DNA of 64,000 nt, from positions 10,276,303-10,340,302 of the forward strand of contig NC_087075.1 of the NCBI RefSeq assembly GCF_026151205.1, given 5' to 3'. The DNA is from Bolinopsis microptera. Its lineage: Eukaryota; Ctenophora; Tentaculata; Lobata; Bolinopsidae. Under the pieces are notes generated by a model. That model did not search any database. It saw only the letters and a program-made list of their open reading frames with translations, and was not told the origin of the DNA. Both the position numbers and the translations under genes were made by a program. Of this stretch, positions 11,901 to 63,424 are shown in pieces (within the stretch, counting starts at the first letter, position 1; each line of letters opens with the position of its first letter).

Positions 11901-12542
11901 ATCGAGACCGCACGGTCGGTTCTAAACCAACCCAATGGACATCATCTAAAACTCTCACCTTCACAAATCAAAGAAGCGATGCGTTCCAACTTCAGGCAGA
12001 TATGGAACACTGAGAGATGGAACAACAAGAAACTAACGTTCTACAACACCATAAAGATGAGTTTTGGCTATGAGCAGTACCTCAATATGAATCTGTCGCA
12101 CGCTGAATCCAAAAAGCTGGCTCAATTCAGATCAAGCTCACACAATTTCAATATTGAGACAGGACGTCATGGAACCCACAAAAGAAACCAGATCGTACCT
12201 CGGATATGTAAAGCTTGCTCAACAGAGGACATGGACATGCTCGAAAATTTCGCAGAAATGCCATTCTTCGACCCCATCATCGAAGATGAGGTACACGTCC
12301 TCCGGACCTGCTCCCTGTATGAAGACTACCGACACCGCTTTAGTCAGAGAGCCAAAACCTGTCTTTTCGCTAACTTAGAGGGGCTATTCACAGATACCAG
12401 CCTCATAAGAGAGACAGCGAGGTTCTTGGTGAGAGCAAACAACAGGCGTTTCCCGAAGAAGGAAGTCACTAAGAAGGATCTGCTGAAGTCCAGCTGTAAA
12501 GTCCCCGCTACACCTCAACGGAACTCCTCTGCGGACACGTGA
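8919..12542 (+). CDS. LINE ORF2: AP-endonuclease and reverse transcriptase (1207 aa)
   Basis: This protein nicks target DNA and primes reverse transcription of its own RNA. Endonuclease motifs in order are ICLQETK (about residue 37), LLVGDLNAR (about 149) and SDHKPYI (about 263). Reverse transcriptase motifs are VVTPLHKKG, YRAIAVASNLGKLFAGILL, QLGFCKGAQTADHILTL, FSCFVDYAKAFDTV (motif A), GTEQGHPMSPELF and LLWADDLVLLA (motif C with WADD in place of the usual YADD or FADD). The C-terminal part carries CKAC...HVLRTC, a CCHC-type finger seen in CR1/L2/Daphne-like elements. The frame is uninterrupted. The N-terminus is unusual: the WNxxG strand that normally opens the endonuclease is missing, so this copy may be 5'-altered and inactive even though open. 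The exact clade needs a tree. Confidence 0.93.
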   Translation: MTSSIMNGFNKTCRFIYNLPGRAPSWTRRRSNIWNICLQETKREFFLPNYECFNSTRKDSRSGGICIGIHRSLSGKVKRLNTGCPDFQAVTIFPQDDCKFTIINVYDSPEQSSYKAKRKAKGSGPNPQMTTLEQIMEFRAQNPNMGEILLVGDLNARTGNRNVAAEELEPDSDPEDFNTASYPGTTERASKDQIVNARGSLLLDFLACNKLQILNGCTLGDIFGEFTSVNYNGCSVVDYMAATPDLKEAVLSFKILELNKHSDHKPYICDLKCTNSTIDTSDLLDSLEDAPTKYKWNNEDEGTHFNFLAAQNSPEFQTKITRISATRCNNKNDVLELNSNLVSLYQELAGTVLPKKSNSQTKPKPGSKNRVKRHRMKPKSPWFDGSCINSKRELNRLAKSYGKNPSSQYLRELYYDTRRSYRKLIKSKRSAFIEELCRDIESGKNVNWGRFKRLKQMKTKDSTLDVFDMFNFCKFFKDLYSKPSMDNLKITGLQNEMVKDTTQSSITEILDHDISSEELCNNIRTLKKNKAVSEDMISNEFLKSSGNNMQSAVLHLFNQCLSFGVYPWSTSVVTPLHKKGNVYDPNNYRAIAVASNLGKLFAGILLNRLIEFRSVVNPDTPNQLGFCKGAQTADHILTLSTCIEKYVKVEKKRVFSCFVDYAKAFDTVCREALLYKLWKLGVQGRFFNCMEHMYTHSSAKIKLLNKLSEKIDVLCGTEQGHPMSPELFKCFVHALSEELNELDNIEVPIINSIKVTHLLWADDLVLLALNPESLHKMLSVLYAYCQEWGLVVNMSKTAIMVFNRAGRILKDSKTFAFGLTPIDSVREYTYLGMTFTLTGSLKVAQSKLRQKGLRSYFSLKSMIDLRHIRKEIIFKLFDALIVPVVSYGCQIWLPQTYFMGAFSSGNFPNLKQIRQDPLEKLHISFLKWTLNVNKQTSNAAIWGDTGRYPLAIELSSQVYNYWERLDKMEKAGSNSLVRHAFKEQRSLSLSWNTNIETARSVLNQPNGHHLKLSPSQIKEAMRSNFRQIWNTERWNNKKLTFYNTIKMSFGYEQYLNMNLSHAESKKLAQFRSSSHNFNIETGRHGTHKRNQIVPRICKACSTEDMDMLENFAEMPFFDPIIEDEVHVLRTCSLYEDYRHRFSQRAKTCLFANLEGLFTDTSLIRETARFLVRANNRRFPKKEVTKKDLLKSSCKVPATPQRNSSADT

Positions 12543-12825
12543 CGGTCAAGTCGAGCTTCATTTCATTTCATATCACGATCAACATATCATATCATTTTGG
12601 AACATGTTCATGGGAATTAAATTATTTTATTTGCACTTGTTTCTCTTTCAACAAAAGATGTGACGAAGTTAAATTTTTATGATTTTTAAATTTTTATTTT
12701 AAGAAAACTCTTGCACATTATTTATTTATTTATTTCTATTATATTGATGTATAGTCAAGACGTGAGTGTTAGGGCTCTCATTGACAAATTTATGTTTAAT
12801 CCTGTTTAATCCTGTTTAATCCTAT
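12543..12825 (+). mobile_element. LINE 3' untranslated region with 10-bp tail repeat
   Basis: Following the ORF2 stop is an AT-rich segment that ends in three copies of GTTTAATCCT (about 12792-12822). Short tandem tails in place of poly(A) are usual for CR1/L2-type elements. The second LINE copy in this window ends in a different short tail repeat. Confidence 0.6.
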
Positions 12826-13015
12826 GGAACAGATATTTTACGAGTATCACCTGTTAAAATAAGACATCCTCAAAAATGAATAGACTAATCCAATAAATTG
12901 AACGTAATAAAAATTGTTAACAACTTTTTTAATAAATAAAATGATCAACTAAATATAAATTTTTAAAAATTCACATCACACTAACAAGCGTCAATTTACG
13001 AAGTTAATCCTTTTA
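12826..13015. other. AT-rich spacer
   Basis: No feature seen. Confidence 0.4.
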
Positions 13016-13750
13016 TTTGCAGCTCGGCGCGGCATCTCGTCGATCTAAACATTATTTGATGCGCGGCGCGATCCAATGATCGAAAACCTGGTTTTATGTT
13101 TTAGCCCACGAGTACGCGGCTCCCGGCCCTAGTGTATCGTAAAAACGCTAAAGGCGGCGGTCATAGTCAATTTGCAAACAATAACAAACCAGGGGGAAGC
13201 TTGTATCACGGTCGCTTCACTATAGTGACCTGTAGAGTTTCGACGATACAGGGGGAGCCGCGCACTCGTGCGCGGCGGGTCATACAACGTATGACAAGGG
13301 GAAGCAGAGCAACGATGCGAAGCAAGAATGCTAGTTTGCGCGGCGTGTCTAGTCGAAGCGGCGAAGTCCTCCAAATTCGAAATTAGCATACAAAATTATA
13401 CATGGTTGCAATTAAATTTCGACCGTTTCGTCTACATGATACTTATATGTTTTTGTTGTATGAGTAAGCTGTGGGATTGTGATTATTGTGAAAGTAAGCT
13501 ATAAGTATACCAATGTATTTTTTACGCTGATTTCGAATAAGACCTATTACGTAGCATGAAAATCATTTTTTAATCTTGACGAGTTATGAGCAAATATGAA
13601 ATAATGATGTATAGACCAACTACAAACTAACTCTAGTATTGTATCACGTTGCGTCGTTGCGACCCCCACGGTCGTTTCACTATCGTCCTGACGATACAGG
13701 GGGAGTCGCGCACTTCGTGCGCGGCGGGTCATACAACGTATGACAACTGT
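13016..13750. repeat. GC-rich hairpin repeats, two direct copies
   Basis: A block of about 90 bp occurs at 13203-13292 and again at 13663-13745. It contains GACGATACAGGGGGAG, a CGCGCACT(T)CGTGCGCGGCG hairpin and GTCATACAACGTATGAC (inverted ends). Both copies also carry an upstream GGTCG(C/T)TTCACTAT segment. The GC content is far above the surroundings. No protein is supported by either strand. It may be terminal or subterminal sequence of an unidentified element, possibly the one enclosing the LINE. Confidence 0.55.
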
Positions 13751-13794
13751 AGTATAGTTGATAGTGTCTGCTTTGCTCTAACCAGAGCCCTCTC

Positions 13795-14610
13795 CGTTCA
13801 ATTTTGTCCGTTTTCAGAAAATAGGGTACCGAACGGACAAAACGGACAAAAACGGACAAAAATTGTAACTTTTGATTTAAATTTTCTCCACAATTTGTAA
13901 CAGGCTATTTGCAGAAATGGGTAGCCCGGTTAATGACCATGGTCCTTTCTCAAATTTTTAATCCTCAATTAGGTACAAAGAATAACATAAAAAGGGATGA
14001 AAAGGGAATTTTTAAATGAAAAATATCATGTAACAACTTTTCCATATTATTATTACTGGAGAGTGAAACTCTGTTAAGCCAAAAGATTCTTGAGCACATT
14101 TTGAGTCAGACTCAAATACGTTTAAAAACATTTTAGTATAACAATAAATTGTGTAAACAATAACACCAACAATAATTATAAATTGAACAAATTATTGAGA
14201 GATGAAAGTGAGGAAGAGGAGGAGGGGGACTGAGGAGGAGGAGGGGGCTGAGGAGGAGAAAGAGGACTGATGGTGAGGAGGAGAAGAAGAAGAAGGACTC
14301 AGGAGGAGAAGGACTGAGGACCTGAGGGCTGAAGAGGAAGACTGAGGAGGAGGAGGACTGAGGAGGAGGAGGACTGAGGAGGATGGCTGAGGAGGAGGAC
14401 TGAGCGGGAGGAGGAAGACTGAGGAGGAGAAGGACTGAAGAGGAGAAGGAGGACCCAGGAAGAGGACCCAGGAGGACTGAGGAGGAGGACGAGGTGGAGG
14501 AGGAAGCATCTAAATGTTCTTTCCATTTTTGTTATTTTTTGTCCGTTTTGAAAATATAGGGTACCGAACGGACAAAAAGCATGAGCCCCCCCCCCCCCCC
14601 TCGCGTTACT
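13795..14610. repeat. Low-complexity element bounded by two copies of a GTCCGTT motif
   Basis: A segment with GTCCGTTTT, then ATAGGGTACC, then GAACGGACAAA occurs near 13806-13840 and again near 14538-14576, each a small hairpin (GTCCGTT against AACGGAC). Between them, 14200-14510 is a degenerate GAGGAGGAGGACTGAG array. Long ORFs through the GA/CT tract are compositional artefacts. A 14-base C run follows at about 14586. Confidence 0.6.
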
Positions 14611-15915
14611 GTTGTTGTGAAACAAGCGCGTCACGCAGTATGCGTTGACTCATGGCTAGGTGAAGTGTCTGCAAATTATAATTCTAATCCTTGGCCATTT
14701 TAATTTTGATTGATTTTAAAGAGAAGAACCAATTAAAACGAATATCTTATAACAGTAACTGTAAACATTTAATATCAATGTAACTGAAGTGTATTCAAAT
14801 ATAGAATTCGAAACCTTTATGTCAATAAACGGATTTGTGTTGGTAATTCCAACATACCATGTGATTTTAATATAACAGTAGGTCAGAAATAGTTGCAAGA
14901 CTATAGACTGGACAGATAATAATTGTCCTCACCGAAAGACGAAGATTGATCGCAGAATCGCGTGGTAAAAAAGGGTGGTTTTAAATTCAATTATTGAAAT
15001 TGTTAAACCGAGGCCTCTTCGAAAACCACGATAGTTCTGATTTAAAATGAAAAAAATGTTCAGAAACAGTCCCTGTTGTAACTGTGTTTCGTGGCAAACT
15101 GTATATTATTGTTTATAGTGTGCATCTTTATATTTAGTGGCCGAAGGTCAAATGATAAAAACTAACTTTAGTACGGAATGTAATATTAAGGAAACATGTC
15201 AGCTTGGTTGAGGGCAACTTCCGAGACAATTATGTACCTTAAACTGGTGACAAATTTGGATAGTGTCCCTGCCACACGAAAACGACCACCTAACAATTGG
15301 AGTAATCCTGGCCGCATTTCATACTGCTGCAATTTATCGTCAAAAATGTAACCGAAAATCCATTAACTTACTTAAATTACTCAACAGCTAAATATCATGT
15401 AAGAAATAGTTTATTGTTTATCAAATCTCTCAATTAATTAATTATTAACCAAAACTCCTAACTTATAACCTTCATTAATAACCTTTAACCTTCATTAATA
15501 CAGTGGATCACACAATATGATGAAGTGTGTTCGTTCCTGACGTAAAAGAAAATGTTCAGTTCATATACAAATACATGATAATCATATTGTTATTACTCAA
15601 CTTAAACAAAATACCTGACAAATATAATTTATTATTTCTGAGTACCTCTAAACTTTAACTATTCATAAATGTAAAAACTTACCTAACGGTCTATTAGTCT
15701 ATATGTAAACTGTGAACAACTATTCAGGACTTCGTCTCCCATATCCATGGTGACACCTTCCCTGCCTTAAACATTATAAACTTGCTGACTATTATTATAG
15801 CCCTAAACCATCATTTTAAAGAATACAAATTTAATCATTTAAATTTACGATTAAGCGTAAATGTTAATCAAATACTGCTAAATTACTCTGTCAGTAAAGC
15901 TGCGAGTACTGAAAT
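14611..15915. other. AT-rich intergenic DNA
   Basis: No exon with matching splice borders and no RNA gene was recognised. It lies downstream of the CECR2-like gene, so its 3' untranslated region probably extends into it; I did not fix a polyadenylation site. Confidence 0.4.
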
Positions 15916-15993
15916 GAGATCGTATCTTCTGTAATGAGATCGTATCTTCTGTAATGAGATAGTATCTTCTGTAATGAGATAGTATCTTCTGGA
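15916..15993. repeat. 20-bp tandem repeat, 4 copies
   Basis: Four units of GAGATCGTATCTTCTGTAAT, two of them with AGATAG in place of AGATCG. It lies about 40 bp beyond the CECR2-like stop codon, presumably in its 3' untranslated region. Confidence 0.9.
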
Positions 15994-16032
15994 GGCTATA
16001 AAACTGGTACAGTCCTAATTGCATTATCTTCG

Positions 16033-57267
<41,235 letters not shown>

Positions 57268-57960
57268 CTAAACACAGAAATTAGAAATTAGAAACACATG
57301 TCTTGAGGGATTTGAAATACAATAAGAGTGTGATTTGTAACACTATGTGTTTTGTGTTTTATAAAGAACAGTTAATCACTACTAGGCGTTGCCAGTAGCA
57401 ATGTTATGTTTTGTAGATATATATATTTTCGCATATTGTGTTCATTTCACATATTTTGTTCATTTCACATATTCTTGTTACATATCTTATTATTGCAGTT
57501 ACATTCTAAAATCTAATGTCAGTACTTTTGTATTATGTCAATTTTCTGGAGACTCCAAAACCAAGCGTTAATATTCACAACAAAATCCATCTGAAACTTT
57601 CTCTTTTATGTAAAAATGATTACTGATTAGTACGTAAGGGGGGGTACCAATGGCATAGAATGGAGAAAAATGGCATAAAATTCATCAAATGGCATAGAAA
57701 TTTCATGGCATAAATGGAAATTTTGTTTGGCCAATTCTCCATTTATGCCAATTTATGCCATGAATTTAGCTCTTCGTATTTGACCTTTAGGATGACTTTA
57801 AATTCGCAAATATTATTAGTACTTGAATAAGAGACATGTTTCATGTTTTATAACGCTTGGAATGATCTTTAAAGATTCATATGACAAATAAAGAAAATAG
57901 AAATGTATTATATCAAACATATACCAAACATTTGACTATTCAAGAAAAGCAAATTCGAAA

Positions 57961-59671
57961 GTAGGACCCTAGAGCGGAGTCAAATCGCCAGGGTAGGACT
58001 CTAGAGCGGAACCCCCTTACCGGACCCATACTATGAGGACCCTAGAGCGGAGTCAAATCGCCAAGGTAGGATTCTAGAGCGGAACTCCCTTACCGGACCC
58101 ATACTATGAAGACTCTAGAGCGGTACCCACATGCAAATTTTAGAGCGGTTAGAAATTTGAGAGTAAAGTTTTGAAGATTGAGCTATGTTTTTTAATCAAT
58201 GATTAATAATAGTCGTCACATAATGATGATAGAATTGATACAACTTATTATACATTAATACTGCGAATCAAATATCTTAGAATAGTTCACTCAGTTCCTC
58301 GACCATCACGTTCCTCAACATGTCAAGGTGGGAGAGTGAGACAATGTCATGATCGTCGTAGACTTTTACTAAATGTGCCAGTCGGCTGTCCTTGGTACGC
58401 TGACGGGCTCGTTTTGCAGGAGGAGCATCCCCGTAACTCTCCTTGAGCATCATCTCATCTGTAGTGGACTGTTCTATGTAGACGGCTTGAAGAAAGGTCC
58501 AGATAGTTGGGTAAGAGTGTCCCAACATTGCTGCAAACTTTCTGTTGAAGGCCTCTGCGTAGTTGAAGTTGCAGGTAGTCCGGTCGACGAGGTTCCAGGA
58601 TTGCGGAGGAAAGCGGGCAGGTTTGGTGCTACGAGCGGTGGAAACTCCCTGTACCCAATTCGTCATGAAGTAGTTAAGGAAGTCGTCGAGGCCAAGGTGG
58701 GAGGGTATAAGATCTAGGAGCTCCATGAAAGAAGGGAGAACATCGTCCACTGGGAGAAAGGCAAGCTGCATAGTGCATAAGTCTACGTATCCACACTCGA
58801 ACAGGACCTGAAGTCCAGGAATTGGTAAGGGGGTCGTTAATTCCTTCGTCGTAGTCCTTCTTCAGTCCGTTCTCCCGTACCCATCTCAGCTGTTTGTCCC
58901 CGGATGAAGACGGCCTTGTTACTCAGCATATTGTAGATAGTTGTAAAGAGGAGTAGGAATCGAATGTGATATACTAAACTAAATTCTCTGTGACATTTAT
59001 ACTGCACTATCGAAATCACTAACAAGAACCGCTATGCGATGGGATCTGATCTGGAACATACCCTGTCACTAGACTGAACATGAGATACCCTTAGTAGGTG
59101 CTAAAGTGTCACGCGATGAGATCCTCATTCCTAAATGATCTGCTTGAGTGCACATGCACGTACTTGGTCGGTATTTCGCTTAGCGAAATCACATCGACCA
59201 GTTCATAATTATACCTCTTTATCAAAGAATCTTTTTGCATTTTAGAGTAGCATCAGGATATTTCAGTCAAATGGAAGAAGTTTATACCGAACAATTGTCT
59301 AACGTATCTAAAAATTACAATATGATATGATGTATAATATAAATAATCTAGGACAATTTTCTGCTTCAACAACTCCATGAATTATTCTAATCTCACTATT
59401 ATAATAATCAATCACGAGTTGCATCTAATCTGATTTCAATCTTCCGACCAAGTCCACTCTACAGTCCGATCTCAAATTTCTAACCGGTCCAAAATTTACA
59501 TGTGGGTACCGCTCTAGAGTCCTCATAGTATGGTTTCGGTAAGGGAGTTCCGCTCTAGAGTCCTATCCTGGCGATTTGACTCCACTCTAGGGTCCTTATA
59601 GTATGGTTCCGGTAAGGGGGTTCCGCTCTAGATTCCTACCCTGGCGATTTGACTCCGCTCTTGGGTCCTAC
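57961..59671. mobile_element. MULE-like core with ~200-bp inverted repeats
   Basis: 57961-58162 and 59468-59671 are inverted copies with an estimated 85-90 percent identity. Each is made of two subrepeats of the type CTAGAGCGGAGTCAAATCGC ... TTACCGGACCCATACTATGA. Long TIRs around a MULE transposase are characteristic of Mutator-like elements. I saw no separate target duplication at these inner borders, which suggests that this core is part of the larger unit 57638-60547 and not an independent insertion. Confidence 0.7.
58277..58930 (-). pseudogene. Mutator-like (MULE) transposase fragment, frameshifted
   Basis: MULE transposases are DDE enzymes that excise and integrate Mutator elements. The minus frame 58771-58277 reads LAFLPVDDVLPSFMELLD, FLNYFMTNWVQG, PARFPPQSWNLVDRTTC, NFNYAEAFNRKFAAMLGH, YPTIWTFLQAVYIEQ: the conserved MULE C-terminal block (yF...W, P..WN, R..N..E..h..l, hP.iw.fi..l..E). 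Immediately upstream, a different frame gives QLRWVRENGLKKDYDEG and VWIRRLM, the part that normally precedes LAFLPV, so one frameshift lies near 58785. Neither the catalytic DDE core nor an N-terminus was recognised. Inactive relic. Confidence 0.8.
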
Positions 59672-60829
59672 TTTTGACCAATGCAAGTACGTCATACAGT
59701 CCCCCGCTCTACAGTCCTACAGCCCAAATTGTGAGATGTTCAAAAGCATACAATGATTATACTAGATTAACGTTATTATAGAAAACTAATTAAGGAGTGC
59801 TATGTTGCCATGCAGCAGTGAATATGAAGATATTTAAGCAAAATATTATGTCATCATAATTTTGTATAATAGGAAGCAAGTATTTCAGGTCATTTGGTGA
59901 ACTGCTATGTAATACTAATATACAGGTTCATCGAGATATCAATGAATATTATTTTTAAGAGGCTACCCATTCGAAACACAGATCATTATCAATCTTGTGA
60001 ATATGTTTAAATTTCAAAACATTCTATATGAACACGGTCCCGACACGATACATCTGTACACATCATTAACAAATAATATTTTAATCGAGTTGGTAATGTT
60101 ACAGTTTTCCACTGTTAATTTGGATATCCGATTGACTGGGAGCATTCAGTCGACTGTCCTCTCTGTTATACGGTGTGTAGCGTGTACTATGCCATACTGC
60201 TCGGTCACTTGTCCACAATCAACCAAATCATCATATCATATTGATATACATTGAACCTAATTATAATCAATAATGCCCATTGCTAGGGATATTTTGAGGA
60301 ATTTAATGGGTGAAAATAGATGTTGTAGTACAATAAATAGAGATAAAGGTGGACAGTACTAGTGGGGTGCAGACAATTCGTTAAATTAAATTCTCAGTTC
60401 AAAGTTTTAAAATTTCATATTTCGAATGGCATAGAATGGAGAAAAATGGCATAAAATTCATCAAATGGCATAGAAATTTCATGGCATAAATGGAAATTTT
60501 GTTTGGCCAATTCTCCATTATGCCATTTATGCCATTGGTACCCCCCCGTACGTAAAGAAAACCTCCTGACTGATATCTCAGCTGATAAGTTACATGACCA
60601 TATATGGTATAAACACCCGAGCTACTCTTATAAATCTAGATTCCATCTAGTTCAGGACTGTAATCTTATAGACATGCATTTATACCGGTATTCGAATAGT
60701 ATCTAATCATTATTCGAGTAGTATCTAAGATACTGTATCTTCTCATCTGATGTAAGACGGATATGATATTACACTTGAAGAGAAAAAGTATTAACCCACG
60801 AAAGTAATATGGGTCCTTAATATTACGTA

Positions 60830-61302
60830 GGGGGGGGGTCCAAGGGGAACTTTGGGGAGTTTTGGGGAACTTTTTTTTGGGGAACTTCAGGAAACCTGGG
60901 GGACTTTCCCAAAGTTCCCCAAAAAATTATCAATGAAACAAATAATTTTGGGGAATTTTGGGGAACTTTTTTTGGGGAACTTCAGAAAGTTCCCCAAAAT
61001 TCCCCAAAGTTCCCCAAAAAAATTATCATGCCAAAAAAATTATCATGCTGCAAGTATCAACAAGTAAGTTAAGATTATACCTTATGATAACATACATGTT
61101 AACATTAATGGGTATTAATGTATATTAGAGAAATTTTGAATAATTTTGAATAATTTTGAATAATTTTGAATAATTTTGAATAATTTTGGGGAATTTTGGG
61201 GAACTTTGGGGAGTTTTGGGGAACTTTTTTTTGGGGAACTTCAGAAATCTTGGGGGACTTTCCCAAAGTTCCCCAAAGTTCCCCTTGGACCCCCCCCCCC
61301 CC
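60830..61302. mobile_element. G-run composite element D flanked by TACGTA(G)
   Basis: A 9-base G run then TCCAAGGGGAACTTTGGGG opens the element, and CCCCAAAGTTCCCCTTGGA then a 13-base C run closes it. The core (GGGGAGTTTTGGGGAACTTT...GGGGGACTTTCCCAAAG) occurs near both ends in the same orientation. TACGTA abuts both sides, with a further G if one end base is assigned to the duplication. GGGGAACTT and its inverse AAGTTCCCC fill the interior, so single strands would fold extensively. Frames through it have no coding meaning. Confidence 0.7.
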
Positions 61303-62386
61303 TACGTAGCACCCTAGGCCTACCAATGAGTTAAATCTATTAATAGGTAAATTCCGTTTAGATTTCCCAGAAGAAACAAGCAAGAGCTGTAAATCTCAGC
61401 CCTCGGGGGCTTGTGTATATTGTATAAACTCTTTAAAATCCACTTTTCGATAAGTTGTTTTTAAATGGTAGAGTTGTTTTTCGAAATTTTGTGCCAGTCA
61501 AAGTTTAATAGCTTAGTTCAAATTACAGATATTAAAATAAGCATAATTTTATGATTACTATAGTTTCTTGTAAATTAATTTTTACAACGCGAAGAGCAGT
61601 AGAACCGCAGTTATCATGTTTTGCAGTGAGCTCAAACTAAATAATATGAGCTTCATCATTATATAATTAATACCCCGGAATTGTGAAAAAGTTTCGCAAG
61701 ATGGTGTTCATGGGTACAAAGCTTACTAATATGAGCTAAACATGAACTACCTACATCAGAACCATAAACGATGACTATGTTGCACTGAATTAGTTCCAAC
61801 ACATGCACATGCAATTAAACCAAAGCTATAGGAATTCTGGGGGGCCGGGGGGGAACCCCAATTACATTTCTCTACTAAAAGTAGTTACCTGGATATGTGC
61901 ACCAACTTAGATCATATAGATTTAAGTTAAGCTCTTTGTAAACATTTCTAAGAGGTTTTATTGGAAATATAAATGGAAATATAAAATAGTCCGACACTAA
62001 CTAGGCAATAAATGGAAATATAAAATAGTCCGGCACTAACTAAGCACCAAACAAATCAAATTGTTGACATGTCCTCTCACATCAAACTCTATATCCTCTA
62101 TTTTGTTTCTCCATAGCCCTACATTTGTTACAGGTTGGTTAAGTGTTAGTAAGTTTTTGTCCATGTCGTACCCTTTGTAATTTGTATGCTATATACATAT
62201 TACACAGGAACATTGTATTGAAAGCATCTTGGCTAGTTGTACCGGTCCTTTCAACAAGCAGACCCTGCCTGGGGATATAAAACTCCCAGAACTACTGTTT
62301 ATATTATAATTACTATATTTACAATAATAATAAGAAAATATAGTGGACTGCTGCTTCATCAAATTTTGTATTATAGACATTTAAAA
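61303..62386. other. CECR2 intron or upstream DNA, no supported gene
   Basis: Contains a duplicated GGAAATATAAAATAGTCCG(A/G)CACTAACTA (61975 and 62010). No exon accepted. Confidence 0.35.
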
Positions 62387-62418
62387 ACAGGGTGTTCAAT
62401 GTATCGTGAACACCCTGT
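62387..62418. repeat. Short hairpin with mariner-like ends
   Basis: ACAGGGTGTTCA and TGAACACCCTGT are exact inverses around 8 bases. ACAGGGTG is the start of many mariner TIRs, so this may be an extreme internal deletion leaving only the ends. Confidence 0.6.
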
Positions 62419-62599
62419 ATATTATAAACTAAAGGGTTTCTTTCACTGATCCTTTGTTCCCCTCAGCTTCCTGTCCTGCTACACAGTACACATATTATGT
62501 GGAAGAGAACCTGAGAACAAGTCAACACTTAACACTTTACACTTTACTAGCAGGGACTAACTAAACATCATTTGGAAATATCACGAGTATCTTAACTCA

Positions 62600-63170
62600 A
62601 CACTCGGCAACTACTCTCTTGATAAAGTGGTACAACATTACGATATTCCCTGAGAACTGCAACACTATACCCTTGAACAGTTGTTACCCCCCTCTCTACC
62701 GCAACTACTCTCTTGATAAAGTGGTACAACATTACGATATTCCCTGGGAACTGCAACACTATACCCTTGAACAGTTGTTACCCCCCTCTCTACCGCAACT
62801 ACTCTCTTGATAAAGTGGTACAACATTACGATATTCCCTGGGAACTGCAACACTATACCCTTGAACAGTTGTTACCCCCCTCTCTACCGCAACTACTCTC
62901 TTGATAAAGTGGTACAAAATTACGATATTCCCTGGGAACTGCAACACTATACCCTTGAACAGTTGTTACCCCCCTCTCTACCGCAACTACTCTCTTGATA
63001 AAGTGGTACAAAATTACGATATTCCCTGGGAACTGCAACACTATACCCTTGAACAGTTGTTACCCCCCTCTCTACCGCAACTACTCTCTTGATAAAGTGG
63101 TACAACATTACGATATTCCCTGGGAACTGCAACACTATACCCTTGAACAGTTGTTACCCCCCTCTCTACC
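62600..63170. repeat. 94-bp tandem repeat, 6 copies
   Basis: The unit runs from GCAACTACTCTCTTGATAAA through GTTGTTACCCCCCTCTCTACC. Copies are almost identical (GAGAACTGC against GGGAACTGC in the first; CAACATT against CAAAATT in some). Because 94 is not divisible by three, the reading frame shifts every copy and produces the many overlapping 60-codon frames seen on both strands. None is accepted as a gene. Confidence 0.95.
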
Positions 63171-63424
63171 GCTATTGTGTACCCGACATAACATCCAAAT
63201 ATCTCAAAAGCAAGTACTATACTCAATGGAACAATCACAATATCACTGTCTGAGTTACATGTCATGACTCCTAATACTGGTGCTAATATACAGCTCCACC
63301 TACACACACACACGCGATATATTCTGACTAATACTACATTTCAACAGGTCACCTTATAAACTGTATTATTACATGTAACATTGTAACAGTCTCTCGTGTG
63401 TCAAGGTCACATTCCTTACATAGC

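Larger units (their letters stand above)
57638..60547. mobile_element. G-run composite element B with 8-bp target duplication
   Basis: GTACGTAA occurs at 57630-57637 directly before a 7-base G run and at 60548-60555 directly after a 7-base C run. The TIR reads GGGGGGGTACCAATGGCATA. Next to each end lies the same core of about 110 bp in direct orientation (57650-57760 and 60425-60535), rich in ATGGCATA and nearly identical. The left copy lacks the terminal TACC-C-run on its inner side and the right copy lacks the G run on its inner side, so the two cores belong to one 2.9-kb unit. The interior includes a MULE-type transposase remnant with its own long inverted repeats. Confidence 0.72.

Noticed and set aside
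14192-14634. Pro/Ser-rich ORFs on minus
   Set aside because: Low-complexity GA/CT repeat; composition alone keeps the frames open.
58373-58717. 114-codon plus ORF
   Set aside because: Antisense of the MULE transposase remnant.
62619-63313. Overlapping 60-90-codon ORFs with WELQHYTLEQ-like text
   Set aside because: Arise from the 94-bp repeat, whose period shifts frame each copy.
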